Shown here: positions 1-8,272 of the stretch, in pieces
Layout: the number at the start of each line of letters is the position of its first letter
Position numbering within the stretch: position 1 is the first letter of the stretch
Assembly: GCA_963724645.1 (NCBI GenBank)
Contig: CAVRVJ010000010.1
Location: 124,001-188,000 of the forward strand
Length of the DNA: 64,000 nucleotides
From: CAVXSP01 sp963724645
GTDB lineage: Bacteria > Acidobacteriota > Vicinamibacteria > Vicinamibacterales > SCN-69-37
Direction: 5' to 3'
Notes under the pieces: model-generated
The model's database searches: none
What the model was told of the DNA's origin: nothing
Seen by the model: the letters and a program-made list of their open reading frames with translations, nothing else
Translations under genes and position numbers: made by a program

Positions 1-523
1 TCACGAAACGCGTGAGATTCAGCTCGAAGTCCTGGATCCCGGAGGCCAGGATTTCCAGGCCGAAGATCTGACCGGCCCGCGCCGACGCGATGGCCCCGGT
101 GTCCTTCAGGCCGCCGTCGCGAATGAGCTTGGCGCTGCCCGCCGTGTCGTAGGTCGCCACGATTTCGATGGTCGGCTGAGCCATCAAAAAGCGCTCGCAC
201 TGCGCGAGCGCCTGCGGGTGCGAGTAGATGCGCCGCAGCGCGTCGCGCGTCGTGCCGGGGTAGGCCAGCAGACAATGCTCCACGAGCAGTTCGACTTCGC
301 CGATGATCGATAGATCGTTCTCAGCGAGCAGGTCGAAATTGCGGTGAATGCTGCCGCCAATCGAGTTTTCGACCGGGAGAATGCCGTGCGTCGCCGTCCC
401 GCTCATCACGGCGCGGAACACGTCCTCGAAACTCGGATTCGGCATGAGCTGGGCCGAGTCCTTGAACTTCAGCCCGGCGGCCTCGCTGTACGCTCCAGGC
501 TCACCTTGATAAGCAATACGCAT
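1..523 (-). CDS. pheA: prephenate dehydratase, 3' end cut off by the window edge
   Basis: Prephenate dehydratase converts prephenate to phenylpyruvate in phenylalanine synthesis. Reading left from an ATG at 523, the protein begins MRIAYQGEPGAYSEAA, the typical opening of the dehydratase (PDT) domain. It continues with GILPVENSIGGSIHRNFDLL and reaches ELNLTRFV at the window edge. The TRF motif, with its catalytic Thr, is the hallmark of the family. About 174 residues are visible, and the C-terminal regulatory ACT domain expected in a stand-alone enzyme lies outside. There is no clear Shine-Dalgarno site: a perfect hairpin ends 9 nt before the ATG. The gene is codirectional with the sigma/anti-sigma pair upstream, but the hairpin suggests separate or attenuated transcription. 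Confidence 0.93.
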   Translation of the reverse strand, partial: MRIAYQGEPGAYSEAAGLKFKDSAQLMPNPSFEDVFRAVMSGTATHGILPVENSIGGSIHRNFDLLAENDLSIIGEVELLVEHCLLAYPGTTRDALRRIYSHPQALAQCERFLMAQPTIEIVATYDTAGSAKLIRDGGLKDTGAIASARAGQIFGLEILASGIQDFELNLTRFV

Positions 524-532
524 AAGCAGGAA

Positions 533-562
533 AAGGCCGTCACGGGTACAAGTGACGGCCTT
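533..562 (-). terminator. perfect 11-bp hairpin before pheA, probable terminator or attenuator
   Basis: The arms AAGGCCGTCAC (533-543) and GTGACGGCCTT (552-562) pair perfectly around an 8-nt loop. Read on the minus strand, the stem is followed by TTTT, as in an intrinsic terminator with a short U-tract. It lies 60 bases past the anti-sigma stop codon and 9 nt before the pheA ATG, so it can end the sigma/anti-sigma transcript. Because it sits in the pheA leader it might also act as a translational or transcriptional switch; no leader peptide rich in Phe codons is visible. Confidence 0.6.
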
Positions 563-576
563 GGAAGTCTCGAGGA

Positions 577-605
577 TCTTTGGGCGGATCGACGCCCGTT
601 GTCAA
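577..605 (-). promoter_or_regulatory. weak candidate promoter for pheA
   Basis: On the minus strand TTGACA (600-605) matches the -35 consensus exactly. Seventeen bases downstream is CAAAGA (577-582), a poor -10 box. The position, between the anti-sigma stop and the hairpin before pheA, would place the hairpin in the pheA leader. The -10 is weak, so the call is tentative. Confidence 0.2.
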
Positions 606-622
606 CCTGCCGGCATCTGCGA

Positions 623-1480
623 TCAACGGCCGGCGCGCTTCAGCTCAGACTGAATCGCCCAGTCCAGTTCCTGCGGGGACGGCGGCCCGCCGCCCGCTCG
701 ACTCGCGGGCACGCCGTTGACGAAGACAGCCGGTGTGAACTGCACGTGCAGCGCGGCGCCATCCGCGACATCGCGCCGAATGTCACCGAGCATCCTCGCG
801 TACTCAGCATCGAAATCTCTCACGCCCAGCATCGATGCCGCCTGCGTCTTGACAGCCTCTGCCGTCAAATCTCGCTGGTTGGCGAAGATCCAATCGATGA
901 ACTCGTCCGCCTTGCCGCGCTGGCGTGCCATTCGGACGGCGGCGGCAGCCTCGCAGGCCGCGGCGTGGTGAGCAGGAGCGTCGACGGGAAGATTGGCGTT
1001 GCATCTGGCGTTCAGAGGGTAATCCTTGATCACGTATCGCACCGCTCCGGGCTTCGCGGCTTCGTACGCCGCCAGAATCGTGGCGTACTCCAGGTGTGTG
1101 CAGGTCGGACACTGCCAATCGAGGAAGACGGTCACGACAACGGCCGCGCCGTCAGCCGGCGCGCCGACCTGGACCCGCTGTCTGGCCGTCCAGTCGTGCA
1201 TCGACGACCACGTCAACAACCCGATAACGAGCAGTGCGGCCATAGCGACGTACCTCCATTGGAAATGCGGAAGCTTCTGCCGGCGCGGTATCTGAAGCGG
1301 GGCCGGCTCGACGGTCCAGGCGGCCAGTCGCGCACTGACGTCGCGGACATCTCCGACGAGCCCGCGGCAGCGGGCGCACGCGGCCACATGGCGTTCGACG
1401 CCGCCGTCGACGGATTCGCCGTCGATCCACGCCATCACCTCTTCGGGCTCGGGATGGTCGCGGGCGAACGTGCCGGTCAT
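623..1480 (-). CDS. anti-sigma factor fused to a DsbA-like thioredoxin domain
   Basis: This 285-residue membrane protein has three parts. Residues 1-45 carry a zinc-finger anti-sigma motif (H31, C35, C38 in HVAACARC). A single membrane segment runs about 77-93. An extracytoplasmic thioredoxin/DsbA-like domain (about 105-280) follows, with active site CPTC at 124-127 and a cis-proline context FTPAVFVNG near residue 250. Its start overlaps the stop of the upstream sigma gene by 4 nt (ATGA), so the two are translationally coupled. The N-terminus probably holds the sigma factor inactive at the membrane. That the redox domain senses or reduces disulfides outside the cell and passes a signal inward is inference. 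Two further cysteines (C160, C176) could form a regulatory disulfide. Confidence 0.85.
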   Translation of the reverse strand: MTGTFARDHPEPEEVMAWIDGESVDGGVERHVAACARCRGLVGDVRDVSARLAAWTVEPAPLQIPRRQKLPHFQWRYVAMAALLVIGLLTWSSMHDWTARQRVQVGAPADGAAVVVTVFLDWQCPTCTHLEYATILAAYEAAKPGAVRYVIKDYPLNARCNANLPVDAPAHHAAACEAAAAVRMARQRGKADEFIDWIFANQRDLTAEAVKTQAASMLGVRDFDAEYARMLGDIRRDVADGAALHVQFTPAVFVNGVPASRAGGGPPSPQELDWAIQSELKRAGR

Positions 1481-1995
1481 GAGCGACGCTCCAATGGCGG
1501 GGCCAGCAATCGGCGAAGGTCCATCCGGGCTCTGAACAGTCGCGACCGCACGGTGTTCACCGGTAACTCGAGCAGTTGCGCGATCTCCGCGTAGCTCAAT
1601 TGCTCGAACTCACGCAGCATCACAATCTCCCGATCGGAGTCGTCCAGCCGCTCGAGCGCCTGGCGCACCCACAGATCCTCATCGGCCGCCGGCGTTGTGG
1701 CAGCGGGCCCGGCGGGCGTCAGACGGCGATAAACGTGCCGGCGTCGTTCGGCGGATAGCAGATTGAAGGCAATTGCGTAGAGATACGTCCGGAACTGTGC
1801 CCGCGGCTCGTACCGCCGAGCGCCTCTGAGCACCGCCACGAACACCTCCTGCGCGAGCTCCTCCGCCCGGCCAGGCTCCAGGACACGACGCCGGAAGTAG
1901 CCCCACATCGGCTGACGGTATCGCCTGAACAGTTCTTCGAACGCCTCAGCGGAGCCGGCCTTGCACGCGCCCATCAGGTCTTCGTCAGTTGGCAT
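1477..1995 (-). CDS. ECF-type RNA polymerase sigma factor
   Basis: The protein (172 residues) has sigma region 2 at about 22-90 (ELFRRYRQPMWGYFRRRV, then AEELAQEVFVAVLRG) and region 4 at about 110-165, with helix-turn-helix LSYAEIAQLLELPVNTVRSR. Length and the absence of regions 1 and 3 fit the extracytoplasmic-function group. It is the first gene of a two-gene unit with the membrane anti-sigma factor that follows and overlaps it. The gap to the divergent secreted-protein gene on the right is 135 bases, so both could be fired from there. The regulon is unknown; autoregulation is usual for such pairs but no clear ECF promoter can be named. Confidence 0.93.
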   Translation of the reverse strand: MPTDEDLMGACKAGSAEAFEELFRRYRQPMWGYFRRRVLEPGRAEELAQEVFVAVLRGARRYEPRAQFRTYLYAIAFNLLSAERRRHVYRRLTPAGPAATTPAADEDLWVRQALERLDDSDREIVMLREFEQLSYAEIAQLLELPVNTVRSRLFRARMDLRRLLAPPLERRS

Positions 1996-2047
1996 GGCCG
2001 CCGGACGTTGCGCAGGAGTTCGGCGCAGCCCTCGGGAGCCGACCGTG

Positions 2048-2063
2048 TTTCATGTACATGTAA
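2048..2063. promoter_or_regulatory. palindrome in divergent intergenic region
   Basis: CATGTACATG (2051-2060) is a perfect 10-bp palindrome, extended to an imperfect 16-mer by flanking TTT and TAA. It lies in the 135-bp gap between the divergent sigma-factor gene and the first secreted carboxypeptidase-regulatory-like gene, where a dimeric regulator could bind. No other copy was noticed in the window. Confidence 0.3.
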
Positions 2064-2130
2064 TGTTGCGACGACGCGGAAAGTTCCCTGGCTTTCGGTT
2101 ACGATTTTCAGTAGACCGACCGGGGCTCCC

Positions 2131-4242
2131 ATGAGAGCTTGGATTCTCGCCGGCGCGCTTCTCGCCTTTCTGACCGCTGGTACGCACGCTCAAATGCCTG
2201 GGATGCCGCCGCAACCAGCTCCCCCGGCGAGTCCCTCCAATGGCGTCGTCATCGGACAGACGGTCGACGGCAATAGCGGCCAGCCGGTGGCTGGAGTGCT
2301 CGTCGCGTTGAGCGCGGCTCCTGGCGGACTCGCATCGCTGGGGCCCGGCGACACCGTGCCACTGGACCGCCTGATGTCGCTCGACTTCGGCAATCTTCTC
2401 TCAGGCGTACATCAGACGATCACCGACAACCAGGGACGCTTCGCGTTCACGGGACTGCCGAGCGGAGCATTTTCCATTGCCGCGGCGAAGCCGGGCTGGT
2501 CCGGCGGCGGCTACGGCCAGCGGCGGCCTGATGGCTCGCCCACTCCCCTGCTGCTGACGCCGGCCGATCATTCCGCGACAATCGCGCTGCACTTGTGGAA
2601 GGACGCCGTGATCACCGGCACGGTCGTCGACGAGGCGGGCGAGCCGATCGTCGGAATCCAGGTGCGTGCGCTTCGACGCACGTGGCTCTCAGGCCGTGCG
2701 CGCTACAGCTTCAATGGATCGGCCCAGACGGACGACCGCGGGGCCTATCGCATCAGCGCGCTGCGGCCCGGCGAGTATGTCGCCGTCGTGGCGCAGACAG
2801 CTGCGACGATGCCGGCGTCGGGAACGCCGCAGGGGCTGGACCCCGCGATGATTCAAAACATGATTGCGGGTGCCGGTCCGGGGACCAATCCCAACGCCCT
2901 GCTGGCCAACATCAGCGCGCTCGCCGGTGGCGCCGGCTCATCGAACGGCATTCGCGTCGGTGAGTGGCGGCTGCTGACGTCCGTACCCGGGTCACGGCTC
3001 GTGCCGCCGTCGGTCGGTGCCAACGGCGGAATGCTCGCCTACCGGACGACCTTTTTCCCTTCGGCTTCCGCCTCGGCTCAGGCCACCGCGATCGCGCTGG
3101 GATCCGGAGAAGAACGCGGGGCCGTGGATTTCCAGTTGCGGCCCGTGCCTGTCTTCCAGATCTCGGGCACCGTGGCCGGCCCTGACGGTCCGGTCGGGAG
3201 CCTCGCCGTCCGACTGCTGCCGGCCGGGACCGATGAATTGTCGTCCGACTCCGGGTTCGAGAGCGCGACCACGACGACCGACGCGGGCGGCGCGTTCGTA
3301 TTCCTTGCGGTGTCGTCCGGGCAGTACACCATCAAAGTTGTGCGCACGCCGCAACCCGCGGTGCCGAACGCCGGAGCGGCTGCTGTGGGCGCGAACATGT
3401 CGGTCATCCAGACCGCGCAGGGCAACCGCGCCATGTCCATGGGCGCCCCACTGACCATGGGCATGATGATGCCGTTGCCACCGGCTATCCCCGCCGATCC
3501 TACGTTGTGGGCGACCGTGCCCGTCTCACTCGGGGAGACCGACATCACCGGCCTGGCGGTCGCATTGCGCACCGGCTATCGCGTGAGCGGCCGCGCGGTG
3601 TTCGACGGCGGCGCGAGCCGGCCGACACCCGATCAGTTACAACGCATGCCGGTCCTGCTCGTCCGCGCCGATACCGGCGGCATCCCCGCATCGCCCCTCG
3701 TCGGCGTCGGACAATCGCCGAGCGGCGGCCAGTTCGATGCCACCGGCCAGTTCACGAGCTACGGGCTCGTGCCCGGCAGGTATTTCGTGCGCGTGCCGTT
3801 TTCCTTCGGTGTATGGACGCTCCGGTCCGCCTCGGTCGACGGGCAAGACGTCGCGGACGTGCCGCTCGATCTCGAAAGCGCTGACGTGAGCGGCGTCATC
3901 CTGACCTTTACCGATCATCCAGCGGAACTATCAGGTGTGGTGCATGACGCGCAAGGGCGGGCCGATACTATCGCGTCAGTCGTGGTGTTCCCCGTCGAGC
4001 GGGAGGGCTGGGTGGATTTCGGGTCATCTCCTCGGCGACTTCGTGTGGCAAGAGCAGGCGCCACCGGCCAGTACCGCGTCGGCGGCCTCCCACCCGGTGA
4101 GTACTTCGTGGCGGCGGTGCGAACGGAAGTGGCGGGCGACTGGCAGAACCCGAGCTATCTGTCCGGCCTGTCCCAGACCGCCACTCGCGTCACCGTGAAT
4201 GAGGCAGAGAAGAAAGTGTTCGATCTCACGAGCGGGCGATGA
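2131..4242 (+). CDS. secreted carboxypeptidase-regulatory-like protein, type A copy 1
   Basis: The chosen ATG gives MRAWILAGALLAFLTAGTHAQ, a clean signal peptide; the frame is open further upstream but codes no recognisable signal. The 703-residue product is a chain of beta-sandwich carboxypeptidase-regulatory-like domains. These show the repeated pattern G-x-V-x-D-x-x-G-x-P-V-x-G, the DDRGAYR or D-x-x-G-x-F strand, and L-x-x-G-x-Y turns, for example at residues near 35-115, 155-215, 345-410 and 600-680. Such proteins are usually exported and are thought to bind sugars or serve as structural or adhesive modules. There is no transmembrane C-terminus or enzyme domain. It resembles the third gene of this tandem set (6278) more than its direct neighbour. 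Confidence 0.8.
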   Translation: MRAWILAGALLAFLTAGTHAQMPGMPPQPAPPASPSNGVVIGQTVDGNSGQPVAGVLVALSAAPGGLASLGPGDTVPLDRLMSLDFGNLLSGVHQTITDNQGRFAFTGLPSGAFSIAAAKPGWSGGGYGQRRPDGSPTPLLLTPADHSATIALHLWKDAVITGTVVDEAGEPIVGIQVRALRRTWLSGRARYSFNGSAQTDDRGAYRISALRPGEYVAVVAQTAATMPASGTPQGLDPAMIQNMIAGAGPGTNPNALLANISALAGGAGSSNGIRVGEWRLLTSVPGSRLVPPSVGANGGMLAYRTTFFPSASASAQATAIALGSGEERGAVDFQLRPVPVFQISGTVAGPDGPVGSLAVRLLPAGTDELSSDSGFESATTTTDAGGAFVFLAVSSGQYTIKVVRTPQPAVPNAGAAAVGANMSVIQTAQGNRAMSMGAPLTMGMMMPLPPAIPADPTLWATVPVSLGETDITGLAVALRTGYRVSGRAVFDGGASRPTPDQLQRMPVLLVRADTGGIPASPLVGVGQSPSGGQFDATGQFTSYGLVPGRYFVRVPFSFGVWTLRSASVDGQDVADVPLDLESADVSGVILTFTDHPAELSGVVHDAQGRADTIASVVVFPVEREGWVDFGSSPRRLRVARAGATGQYRVGGLPPGEYFVAAVRTEVAGDWQNPSYLSGLSQTATRVTVNEAEKKVFDLTSGR

Positions 4243-4260
4243 GCAACGAGACAATGGACA

Positions 4261-6076
4261 ATGGTTGATCGTCGGAGACCTGTCAAGGCCGCGCTCGTCA
4301 TTGCCACATTGACGGGCTTCGCCGCCTTGCAAGCCCAGCAGCCGGCACGCGACACATCCGCCGCGCCAGTCGCCGGTACAGCAGCGATCTCTGGCGTGGT
4401 CGTCACCGACGATGCGGGCGCGCGTCCGATTCGCAAGGCGCTGGTCTCGTTGACGCTCGCCGCGGGGCGCGGCGGCGGGGCCAATACCGTCGTTACCGAC
4501 GACGATGGCCGCTTTGTGTTCCGCCAGATCGCTGGCGGCCGCTATCAAGTGACGGCTTCGAAGCCAACGCTACGTGAACGCTTCGTACGGCGCCAGCCGC
4601 CCGGGACGTCCGGGAACCCCGGTCCAGCTGGCCGAAGGGCAACAACTCGCATCGATCACGATCAAGATGGCGCGCGGCGCGGTCGTCACGGGCACGATCC
4701 TCGATCAAAACGGTGAGCCCTTGCCGTCCGCTCGCGTCACGCTGATGCGGTACATGTTTTCGCAGCAGAACGGCGAGCGGACGCTGCAGCCGGTCGGCGC
4801 GCCAGGTACGACCGACGACCGGGGCGTCTATCGCATCTTCGGCATCGCGCCCGGCGAGTATGTGGCGCAGCTCAACTCGCCGTTTGCGCTGCCGGGAGAC
4901 CTTCGTCAGACGACTGCGCAGAGCCTGCAGTCCGCGGTTCAACAAGCGCGGGCGGGCGGGGCTGGCGCGCCGCCGAACGTCGCGGACGCCGTGCAGGCGC
5001 CAACGGTCGGATATGCCCCGCTGTTTTATCCGGGCACGTCATCACCCGAGAATGCCACGATGATCAAACTGAATCCGGGTGAAGAGCGGTCCGGCATCGA
5101 CATTCAGTTTCAGCTCGTGGCGACGGCGAAGATTACAGGGACCGTGCTCGGACCGGACGGCGCGCCGGCGCCCAACGCGCAGATGAGCCTGCTCGGCGCC
5201 GGACCACCGGACGTCTCGATGTCGAACATCCTGTCATCGATGTTCGGCGCGGGACGCCCGGGGCCCGATGGCGCGTTCACGTTTTCCGGAATTGCGCCCG
5301 GCCACTACACGATTGCCGCGCGAACGGGTGGGCCGGGACGCGGGGCGGCAGGTCCTGCCGGCGCGACTGTCTCCTGGGCCACAACCGAAGTAGACGTGAA
5401 TGGCCAGGACGTCGCGGGCGTCCGGCTCACGCTCGAGCCGGGCATGAGTCTCTCCGGGCGCATTGCCTTCGAAGGCACTTCAGATCCGCCACAGGATCTG
5501 ACCACACTCCGCGTGACGTTGACGCCCGTCCTGACTGGCAACTCGGTCGCAGTCGTCGTGCCGCCCGCACAGCCGGACGCGCAAGGCCGTTTCGCCTTCA
5601 GCGGCGTGACACCGGGACGGTACCGGCTGGCGGCTGCCAATTCCGCCGGCTGGACGTTGAAGGAGGCGCGCGTCGGAGCGCGCGACACGCTCGATTCCGG
5701 CCTCGACATACGGCCCAACGACAACGTGACCGATGCCGTTCTGACATTCTCGGATCGGCCCACGACGCTTTCCGGCACGCTGCAGGATGCGAGCGGGCGG
5801 CCGGCGTCGGACTATTTCATCATCGTCTATGCTGCCGACAGGGCCTACTGGCCTCCTCCATCTCGTCGTGTGGCGATGACGCGCCCAGGCAATGACGGCA
5901 AGTTCACGATTCGCAGCCTCCCGCCCGGCGATTACCTCGTCGCGGCGGTGACCGACGCCGAGCCCGGCGAGTGGATGGATCCAGGGTTCCTGGCGCAGCT
6001 CGTGACGGCGTCGATCAAGACGGCGCTCGCGGAAGGCGAGACAAGAACGCAGGACATCAGGATCGCGGGAAGGTGA
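4261..6076 (+). pseudogene. frameshifted secreted carboxypeptidase-regulatory-like protein, type B copy 1
   Basis: The first part (from ATG 4261) has a signal peptide, MVDRRRPVKAALVIATLTG, and a first Ig-like repeat up to QVTASKP. The rest (from about 4571, frame +2, to 6076) continues as YVNASYGASRPGRPGTPV through several repeats ending ETRTQDIRIAGR. Alignment by eye with the intact paralogue at 8269 (QKPGYLTTYYGSSRPGR) places one extra base near 4567-4570. If repaired, the product is about 604 residues. It could be a recent pseudogene or a sequencing error; the long intact downstream frame favours either a very young break or an error. It starts 18 bases after its upstream neighbour and is probably cotranscribed. 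Confidence 0.75.
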
Positions 6077-6146
6077 CTCACAAGTCTTTTGCCACCCCCC
6101 TGGTGTCTAATCGACGGTATGCACGGAGCAGGTCCGACTCACTCTA

Positions 6147-6306
6147 GCAGCCCGTGGTGCAAGTGCGGCTGCATTCGACCGGCGCTGCATCCCGCCTGGC
6201 GGCGTTGCTCCTCCCTCAAATATTGGCCAGTATTCTCGGTCGTCGCGCCTGGCCAGCCGGGCGCATCGCCGGTCTCGGTGCCGCGCCGACTTGCACCACG
6301 GGCTGC
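6147..6306. repeat. 18-bp perfect inverted repeat spanning the leader and start of the next gene
   Basis: GCAGCCCGTGGTGCAAGT at 6147-6164 recurs as its exact reverse complement at 6289-6306, 124 bases apart. The right arm lies within the signal-peptide codons of the gene starting at 6278. The rest of the 200-bp gap after 6076 holds no gene. The pair could form a long hairpin covering the start region, or be the ends of a small decayed insertion; no duplication of flanks was seen. Confidence 0.6.
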
Positions 6307-8272
6307 AAGGGCGGCATTGGGGCTGATCCTGGGAATCCTCTCCGCGGTCGGGACGGCGGGCCAGGGCGGCTTGCCGGGGCCTCCGCCACCGCCGCCGCCG
6401 GCCGCGGCCGTCTCGGGGATCATTCTCGGCCAGGTGATTGACGGCACAGACCATCGTCCAATTCCCGGCGCGACGGTGATGGTCAGCGGCGGTCAACTCG
6501 CGTTCACCCCGGGCGTTCCGATGACTCCCGGGCAATTTGCCCAGCCCACCCGCGTACTGACTGATTCTCAAGGCCGGTTTGCTTTCACGAACCTTTCAGC
6601 CGGCTCCTTCAGCCTGACGGCCATGGCGGCGGGCTACCAGCCCGGGACGTATGGACAGCAGCGTCCAGCCGGCGCCTCGCGTCAGGTCGTACTCCTGCCG
6701 AATCAGAAGCTCGGCGGCATCAGCATCGCCCTCTGGAAATTTGCGGCCATCAGTGGGACGGTGGTCGACGAGGGGGGCGATCCGGTGACCGGCGCCACGG
6801 TGCGTGCGATGCGCCGAAACGTGTCCGGCAGGATCGTGCGATTCACATCCTCGCAAAGCGCGCGCACGGATGACCGTGGGATCTACCGGCTGTCGACGCT
6901 GGCGGCCGGCGACTACATCATCATGCTGCCGTCCTCGACGACCACCATGCCTGCGGCCGTGGTCGACGCGTCGCAGCGCCTGGCCGCCGCTGGCGACAAC
7001 GGCGTCGGGACGCGGGCGTTTTCCGATCAACTCAATGCGTCTGGCGCGCCCTTTCCGAATGCCAACGGAATCCGTGTCGGTGATTCCTACCTTCAACAAG
7101 GCCAATTTCAGGACGTGAGCCCGATTGTGTCCGAACGCGGCACCCTGGTTCAGCCCGCCGTCTACTTCGCCAACGCGGCGACCGCGAGCGGGGCCAGCGT
7201 CGTGACGTTGGCTTCCGGTGATGAGAAGTCCAACGTCGATTTCCAGTTGAATGCCGTCGTCGCGAGAACGGTATCGGGAATGCTCCTGGGCCCTGATGGG
7301 CCGGTCCCTAATATGGGGGTCCGCCTTGTGCCGGCGAACTTCGATGAGTTCACGTCCGACAGCGGCATCGAAGTGGCGACTACTGTCACGACGGAGCAGG
7401 GCCAATTCACGTTTCTTGCGGTCCCACCTGGTGCATACGTGATCCGTGCGCTGCGCGTGCCGCGACCAGTGTTGCCTGCTGCCACGCAGGCGCCCAACGG
7501 GCCGATGTCGTATGTCATGCAACCGCGGACCGCGGCGTCCACAGAGCCGACACTCTTCGCTCAGATGCCGATCGTCGTCGGGGAGGCCGACCTCTCGGGC
7601 CTATCGGTCCCTGTGAGAAACGGTCCGCGCCTGAGCGGTCGCGTCGAATTCGACGGGGCGCCGTCCAATTCTGCTGCCCCTCGGACACAGGTGATTACCG
7701 TGGCCTTGATCCCGGCCGATGGCCGGTTCGCTTCCGGCGGGCTCATGCCGGCGATTGCGAACACCGACGGTCAGTTCATAACGATGTCCGTCCCACCCGG
7801 GAAGTATCTGGTCAACGCGAATGCGCCTGGATGGATTCTCAAGTCGGCCGCCGTCAACGGCCGCGACGCATCGGAAACGCCGATCGATCTCGAGGCCAAC
7901 GACGTCAGCGGCGCCACGATCACGCTGTTCAATCGGCCGGCGCAGCTTGCCGGCGCCGTCCATGACGCGCGAGGCAATCCCGACGAGGCCGCAACGGTCT
8001 TGCTGTTTCCGGCGGATTATCGTTCGTGGATTGACGACGGGATGAGCAACCGGCGGCTTCGGAGCGCCCGGGCCACGGCCAACGGCCGGTTCACGATTGG
8101 CGGCCTCCTGCCGGGCAACTACCTGGTCATTGCCGTCAACGACGCGGCCGCCGGCAACTCCAGCAACCCGGAAGTCATCGAAGCGATCGCGCCGCTCGCG
8201 GTGCGCGTCAGTCTGGGTGAAGCCGCCAACCAGACCCAGGATCTCACGACCGTCCAGGTGCCAGTCCGGTGA
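6278..8272 (+). CDS. secreted carboxypeptidase-regulatory-like protein, type A copy 2
   Basis: The GTG at 6278 is chosen because it gives VPRRLAPRAARAALGLILG, a basic n-region plus hydrophobic core. The open frame extends up to 6089 but codes an unlikely Cys/Pro-rich tail. The mature part opens with a proline run and then repeats of the same Ig-like fold as gene 2131: SGIILGQVIDG, SGTVVDEGGDPV, TDDRGIYRL and LPGNYLV. The middle segment matches gene 2131 almost motif for motif (YGQQRP, ALWK, TTMPA), so the two are tandem duplicates. Its stop overlaps the next gene's GTG start (GTGA), indicating translational coupling. Exact start is uncertain; there is no strong ribosome binding site. Confidence 0.75.
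   Translation: MPRRLAPRAARAALGLILGILSAVGTAGQGGLPGPPPPPPPAAAVSGIILGQVIDGTDHRPIPGATVMVSGGQLAFTPGVPMTPGQFAQPTRVLTDSQGRFAFTNLSAGSFSLTAMAAGYQPGTYGQQRPAGASRQVVLLPNQKLGGISIALWKFAAISGTVVDEGGDPVTGATVRAMRRNVSGRIVRFTSSQSARTDDRGIYRLSTLAAGDYIIMLPSSTTTMPAAVVDASQRLAAAGDNGVGTRAFSDQLNASGAPFPNANGIRVGDSYLQQGQFQDVSPIVSERGTLVQPAVYFANAATASGASVVTLASGDEKSNVDFQLNAVVARTVSGMLLGPDGPVPNMGVRLVPANFDEFTSDSGIEVATTVTTEQGQFTFLAVPPGAYVIRALRVPRPVLPAATQAPNGPMSYVMQPRTAASTEPTLFAQMPIVVGEADLSGLSVPVRNGPRLSGRVEFDGAPSNSAAPRTQVITVALIPADGRFASGGLMPAIANTDGQFITMSVPPGKYLVNANAPGWILKSAAVNGRDASETPIDLEANDVSGATITLFNRPAQLAGAVHDARGNPDEAATVLLFPADYRSWIDDGMSNRRLRSARATANGRFTIGGLLPGNYLVIAVNDAAAGNSSNPEVIEAIAPLAVRVSLGEAANQTQDLTTVQVPVR

Noticed and set aside
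344..1594. Long plus-strand open frame over the anti-sigma gene
   Set aside because: It is antisense to a gene with clear domains and its translation has no motif; high GC content makes such frames common.
2041..2130. ECF-type promoter (GGAAAG ... TTACGA) before the first secreted gene
   Set aside because: Spacing and boxes do not match a known ECF consensus well enough to call.
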